From: CBDUUP01 sp965370435
GTDB taxonomy: Bacteria; Chloroflexota; Anaerolineae; Anaerolineales; UBA11579
Length of the DNA stretch: 7,556 bases
Assembly (NCBI GenBank): GCA_965370435.1
Contig: CBDUUP010000224.1
Span: 1-7,556 of the forward strand
Reading direction: 5' to 3'
Shown: one piece after another, positions 4,915-7,556 of the stretch
Position numbering within the stretch: position 1 is the stretch's first letter
Layout: each line of letters starts with the position of its first letter
The notes under the pieces: model-generated
Seen by the model: only the letters and a program-made list of their open reading frames with translations
Told to the model about the DNA's origin: nothing
The model's database searches: none
Translations under genes and position numbers: made by a program

Positions 4915-7068
4915 CTACCCATCGCGTAAAGCCTGTACAGCATCCAAAGTGGCCCGGGTCACGCCCAGCAGGTGATCGTAAGGGATGGGCGGCGGGCCGC
5001 CGGATGAAATGGCAGCGATGTAGGATTCCCACACGGCGCGATGACCTTTGTCTTGGTGGAAGCGAGCGCGCTGGACTCGTCTACGCCCATTGTACACCAT
5101 TTCCAGCGAACGGAAATCATCCAACACGGCCACTTTTCCACCGCAGAAGATCTCCACCCGCTCTTTGGGAAAACTCTTGTCGCCGTTTGCCAGGTAGCTG
5201 ACCGTGCCCAACGAGCCGTCCGGGAAGGTGAAGGTGAGGACCACATTGTCCTCCCGGTAGGTTCCTCCATCAGGCAAACCTCGGGCGGTGACCGAAACCG
5301 GCGGCTCGCCCACCAGGAAGGTCAAGAAGTCCACAAAATGGCATCCCTCCCCGATGATGCGCCCGCCGCCCTGGGCCGGATCGTGCAGCCAGTGATCGGG
5401 CGGGAGGGGGCCGGCGTTCACCCGGTAATGAGCCGCCAGCGGTTCCCGGCGTCCTTCCAAGAAGCGGCGCAATCTGATCGCCAGCGGCGCGAACCGCCGG
5501 TTGAAGCCCACCGTCAACAAGGACTCGCTCTCTTGATTCGCCTTAGCGACAGCGGCGGCGACAGCGTCCAATTCATCCCTGTTCAAGGCCAACGGCTTCT
5601 CGCAGAAAACGTGCTTTCCTTCTTTCAACGCGGCCACGACCAGCGGCGCGTGCAGGTCGTGACGGGTGAGGATCGCCACCGTATTGACGCTTGGGTCGGC
5701 GATGATCTTGGTGGTGTCGCTGGTGGCGTACCCAAATCCGAAACGCTGGGCGGCGTGTTGAGCGCTCAGCCCTGAAGCCGAGGCCACGCCCACCAGTTCG
5801 ACTCCCTTCACCTTGCGCAAAGCAGGCAGCATGACGGCAGTGGCGAAATTGCCCGCTCCTAAAACACCCAACTTTATAGCGTTGAACGTTGAACGTTTAA
5901 ACGTTGAACGTTGAACCGTGCGGTCTTTCGAATCAACCGCGATGGTTTTAGATGCAGGATAAGTAATTAATACGCCGACGAAAGGTTCGTTTTTTTTGCC
6001 GGTGATGAGGTCGTAGGCGTCTGGGGCTGTGTCAATGGGGAAACGGTGGGTGATGAGGGGGGTTACGTCCAGTCGGTCCTGAGCCAGTAAGTCTACAAAG
6101 GCTTCCAGGTTGCGGCCCTCCGTCCAGCGGACGTAGCCCGCCGGATAGTCCTGCCCGCCTTCTTCGTAAGCGGGGTCGTAGCGGCCCGGGCCGTAGGAGC
6201 GGGAGACCAGGAAGGTCAGCTCTTTTTCGAAGTACGGCCTGCGGGGGATATCCAACCCAACCGCGCCCAGGGAGACCACCGTCGCCCGGTCGCGGGCGAT
6301 GACGGCGGCCAGTTCCACCGGGTCATTGGATTCGGCGGCGGCGCATATCAACACCGCGTCGCAGCCGCGGCCGCGGCTGAAGGCTTGAGCGGCCTCCTCG
6401 GCTCCCTCTCGAAGGACAGCCTCCACACCCATCTCCTCCGCCAACGCCACTCTTTCGGGATCCAAATCTATGCCCAGAACCTGACATCCGGCCGCGCGGG
6501 CGATCCCGGCGGTGAGGGCGCCCAGCAAGCCCAATCCCACAACCGCCACCCGCGATCCCACCTGGACTTCCGCCAGACGGAAGCCGTGCAGCGCGATAGC
6601 GCCCAGTGTGGTGAAAGCGGCAGATTCGAAGTTTACGTTATCCGGCAAAGGGGCCATCAAGTTTCGGGGAATTACGGCGTATTCGGCGTGGACGGCATAC
6701 CCGCCCCCCGCGCAGGCTACCCGGTCCCCCACCTTGAACCCATCCAGCCCCTCCCCTACCTCGACAATGGTCCCTGCCGAGGAATACCCCAGCGGCGTGG
6801 GCTGGTCGAGGCGGTTGAAAGCAGCCCCCACCGCGTTCAGCAGCCCTTCCCGGCGAGCCTTGTCAATCACCTGGCGCGCCAGATCAGGCCGCGAACGGGC
6901 CTTGCCCACCAGCGATTTCTGGGCGAATTCCACCGTGGTGCGCTCGGTCCCCGCCGAGACCAGGGAAGCCGCGGTGCGCACCAGTGCCATCCCCGCTCTG
7001 GGCGAAGGGACCGGCGTCTCCACAACTTCGGTCTCCCCGCTGCGCATGTTCTGCATGAGTTGTTTCAT
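4915..7068 (-). CDS. Two-domain MDR dehydrogenase / Gfo-Idh-MocA oxidoreductase fusion
   Basis: The 717-residue cytoplasmic protein joins two NAD(P)-binding oxidoreductases. Residues about 1-372 form a medium-chain dehydrogenase/reductase domain with a GLGLLG Rossmann loop (178-183) and an acidic D201 after the second strand, favouring NAD(H). The usual zinc-ligand motif GHE is replaced by GYSSAG (about 94-99), and the usual ligand cysteine region reads VSAGTERT (about 37-44), so this is a zinc-free type. Residues about 398-717 form a Gfo/Idh/MocA domain with the nucleotide motif GVLGAGNFA (401-409), catalytic-type CEKP (489-492, K491) and GEGCHFVDF (573-581, H577). The linker (about 373-397) is encoded partly by a heptamer repeat. 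Homologues of this fused architecture are often found in polysaccharide or nucleotide-sugar loci, but no such neighbour is visible here. The substrate is unknown. Start ATG 7068 lies 8 nt after a TATAAT. Confidence 0.93.
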   Translation of the reverse strand: MKQLMQNMRSGETEVVETPVPSPRAGMALVRTAASLVSAGTERTTVEFAQKSLVGKARSRPDLARQVIDKARREGLLNAVGAAFNRLDQPTPLGYSSAGTIVEVGEGLDGFKVGDRVACAGGGYAVHAEYAVIPRNLMAPLPDNVNFESAAFTTLGAIALHGFRLAEVQVGSRVAVVGLGLLGALTAGIARAAGCQVLGIDLDPERVALAEEMGVEAVLREGAEEAAQAFSRGRGCDAVLICAAAESNDPVELAAVIARDRATVVSLGAVGLDIPRRPYFEKELTFLVSRSYGPGRYDPAYEEGGQDYPAGYVRWTEGRNLEAFVDLLAQDRLDVTPLITHRFPIDTAPDAYDLITGKKNEPFVGVLITYPASKTIAVDSKDRTVQRSTFKRSTFNAIKLGVLGAGNFATAVMLPALRKVKGVELVGVASASGLSAQHAAQRFGFGYATSDTTKIIADPSVNTVAILTRHDLHAPLVVAALKEGKHVFCEKPLALNRDELDAVAAAVAKANQESESLLTVGFNRRFAPLAIRLRRFLEGRREPLAAHYRVNAGPLPPDHWLHDPAQGGGRIIGEGCHFVDFLTFLVGEPPVSVTARGLPDGGTYREDNVVLTFTFPDGSLGTVSYLANGDKSFPKERVEIFCGGKVAVLDDFRSLEMVYNGRRRVQRARFHQDKGHRAVWESYIAAISSGGPPPIPYDHLLGVTRATLDAVQALRDG
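5881..5916 (-). repeat. In-frame 36-bp heptamer repeat in the interdomain linker
   Basis: On the minus strand the segment is two copies of GTTCAAC, one palindromic octamer GTTTAAAC, then two more copies of GTTCAAC. Each heptamer is a palindrome around its central base, so the whole is nearly self-complementary (32 of 36 positions). It occupies exactly 12 codons, residues 385-396 (VQRSTFKRSTFN), so it adds residues without a frameshift, and RSTF occurs twice. It lies exactly between the two enzyme domains. Such GTTCAAC strings are typical of intergenic dispersed repeats. Confidence 0.85.
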
Positions 7069-7138
7069 ATAGTGAGATTATAGCGCGGAAAAAACGAATC
7101 TAGCAAAGGAAAACGGAAAAGTCCCACCAATCTAATGT
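7069..7138. other. Short intergenic gap with promoter
   Basis: This 70-bp gap separates the AT-rich upstream gene's stop from the oxidoreductase start. It contains the candidate promoter at 7077-7106 and no terminator hairpin that I can see for the upstream gene. Confidence 0.5.
7077..7106 (-). promoter_or_regulatory. Candidate promoter giving a leaderless oxidoreductase mRNA
   Basis: The minus strand has a perfect -10 TATAAT (7077-7082) and, 18 bp further upstream, TTGCTA (7101-7106), matching TTGACA at four of six. The expected start (about 7 nt after the -10) falls at or within three bases of ATG 7068. No Shine-Dalgarno sequence is present before that ATG, consistent with leaderless translation. 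Confidence 0.5.
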
Positions 7139-7556
7139 TTATTCGATTACATTACCACTTTCATCAATGAAAATTGAAATGCGGAATACCTCCTTTGTTC
7201 TACCCCAAACACGACCCCTACCTTGATAGTATTTCTCTAAAATTCCTTTCTTTTTTAATGCGATTTCCCAAGAAAAATATGGATGCTTGAAGAAAGACAA
7301 TACAATAAATGTAATTTCATTGGTTTCACCCGGCTTTAAAAATTTACTAGCATCAAACTCTCCAAATTGCTCAACTCGATTGCTGTACGTTCCAAAAACA
7401 GGAATCCTATTTACTAAAACCAAACCAACATCGTCCGGCTCAAATTTAATGATCCAAGTTTCCTCTGGATAACCAGTGGTCTCGGCTGGAATGTCAATTT
7501 CCTCTAACGTGCCATCAGGGAAGATTTGAAACCTTTGTATGTTTATGGAGTAACTG
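7139..7556 (-). CDS. Unrecognised beta-rich protein, C-terminal part (5'-truncated by window edge)
   Basis: The frame ending at the TAA 7139-7141 is open to the window edge, with its first complete codon beginning at 7555. It gives at least 138 residues, and an internal TTG at 7423 need not be the start. The sequence alternates short hydrophobic and polar stretches. The pattern FDASKFLKPGETNEITFIVL followed by FSWEIALKKKG resembles the D-x-(S/T)-x-x-LKPGxN edge of jelly-roll, galactose-binding-like domains, but this is only a resemblance. There is no transmembrane helix or catalytic motif in the visible part. The DNA is far AT-richer than the neighbours (about one third G+C in its last 60 bases), which suggests acquired or rapidly evolving sequence. 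Function is not assigned. Confidence 0.7.
   Translation of the reverse strand, partial: SYSINIQRFQIFPDGTLEEIDIPAETTGYPEETWIIKFEPDDVGLVLVNRIPVFGTYSNRVEQFGEFDASKFLKPGETNEITFIVLSFFKHPYFSWEIALKKKGILEKYYQGRGRVWGRTKEVFRISIFIDESGNVIE

Noticed and set aside
4716..5032. Short frames on both strands encoding FLCVLCVSVV-like peptides
   Set aside because: They are translations of the dispersed inverted repeat at 4819-4887; such cysteine/valine-rich peptides are an artefact of this repeat family and not a gene.
5041..5775. 244-codon open frame on the plus strand
   Set aside because: It lies entirely antisense to the strongly supported Gfo/Idh/MocA domain, has no family resemblance, and is explained by GC-rich codon structure of the real gene.
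5881..5916. Possible CRISPR-like or iteron array
   Set aside because: The units are 7 bp, directly abutting and coding in frame, with no unique spacers, so neither a CRISPR array nor a replication-origin iteron set is supported.
6385..7083. 232-codon open frame on the plus strand
   Set aside because: It is antisense to the MDR domain, with low-complexity Arg/Gln/His-rich composition typical of a shadow frame; no ribosome binding site or motif supports it.
1..7556. Search for tRNA, rRNA, transposase, CRISPR or defence-system genes
   Set aside because: No cloverleaf, rRNA motif, transposase signature or known defence-protein motif was found in the reading frames or gaps.

Overview
The window looks like chromosomal DNA of a free-living bacterium, most plausibly a Chloroflexota (Anaerolineae-like) lineage. 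That placement is an inference. It rests on the NuoA/B/C sequences, a Thr-Pro-rich stalk protein, a Cache-HAMP-HD-GYP sensor, a two-domain MDR/Gfo-Idh-MocA oxidoreductase, and many short dispersed repeats of types I associate with such genomes. No 16S rRNA or other firm taxonomic marker is present. All seven genes lie on the minus strand, so transcription runs from high to low coordinates.

Layout from high to low coordinates: (1) 7139-7556 is the C-terminal part of an unrecognised protein in clearly AT-richer DNA, cut by the window edge. (2) 4915-7068 is a 717-residue fused oxidoreductase with an N-terminal zinc-less MDR dehydrogenase domain and a C-terminal Gfo/Idh/MocA domain. Its interdomain linker is encoded partly by a 36-bp heptamer repeat read exactly in frame. 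Its ATG sits so close to a TATAAT box that the mRNA may be leaderless. (3) 4787-4914 is a gap dominated by a long inverted repeat of a dispersed 'CACCACAGAGACACAGAG' type. (4) 3071-4786 encodes a membrane c-di-GMP phosphodiesterase-type sensor. It is followed 37 bp later by (5) 1969-3033, a membrane-anchored surface protein with a Thr/Pro stalk and one Ig-like (Big_5) domain; the two are probably co-transcribed.

(6) 1496-1968 is non-coding. Its distal part is a mosaic of several dispersed repeat families. Its proximal part carries two plausible promoters for nuoA and a perfect 14-bp palindrome of the form GTGA-N6-TCAC. (7) 43-1495 is the start of a complex I operon, nuoA-nuoB-nuoC. nuoA and nuoB overlap by 10 nt, and nuoB and nuoC are separated by about 107 bp containing a dispersed-repeat fragment. 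nuoD would be expected next, but no start codon for it is visible before the window ends.

Functionally the window joins core respiration (complex I) to a c-di-GMP signalling and surface-protein pair and a sugar-type oxidoreductase. I see no clear new defence or mobile system. The most unusual features are the repeat in the fusion linker, the regulatory architecture upstream of nuoA, and the density of dispersed repeats.
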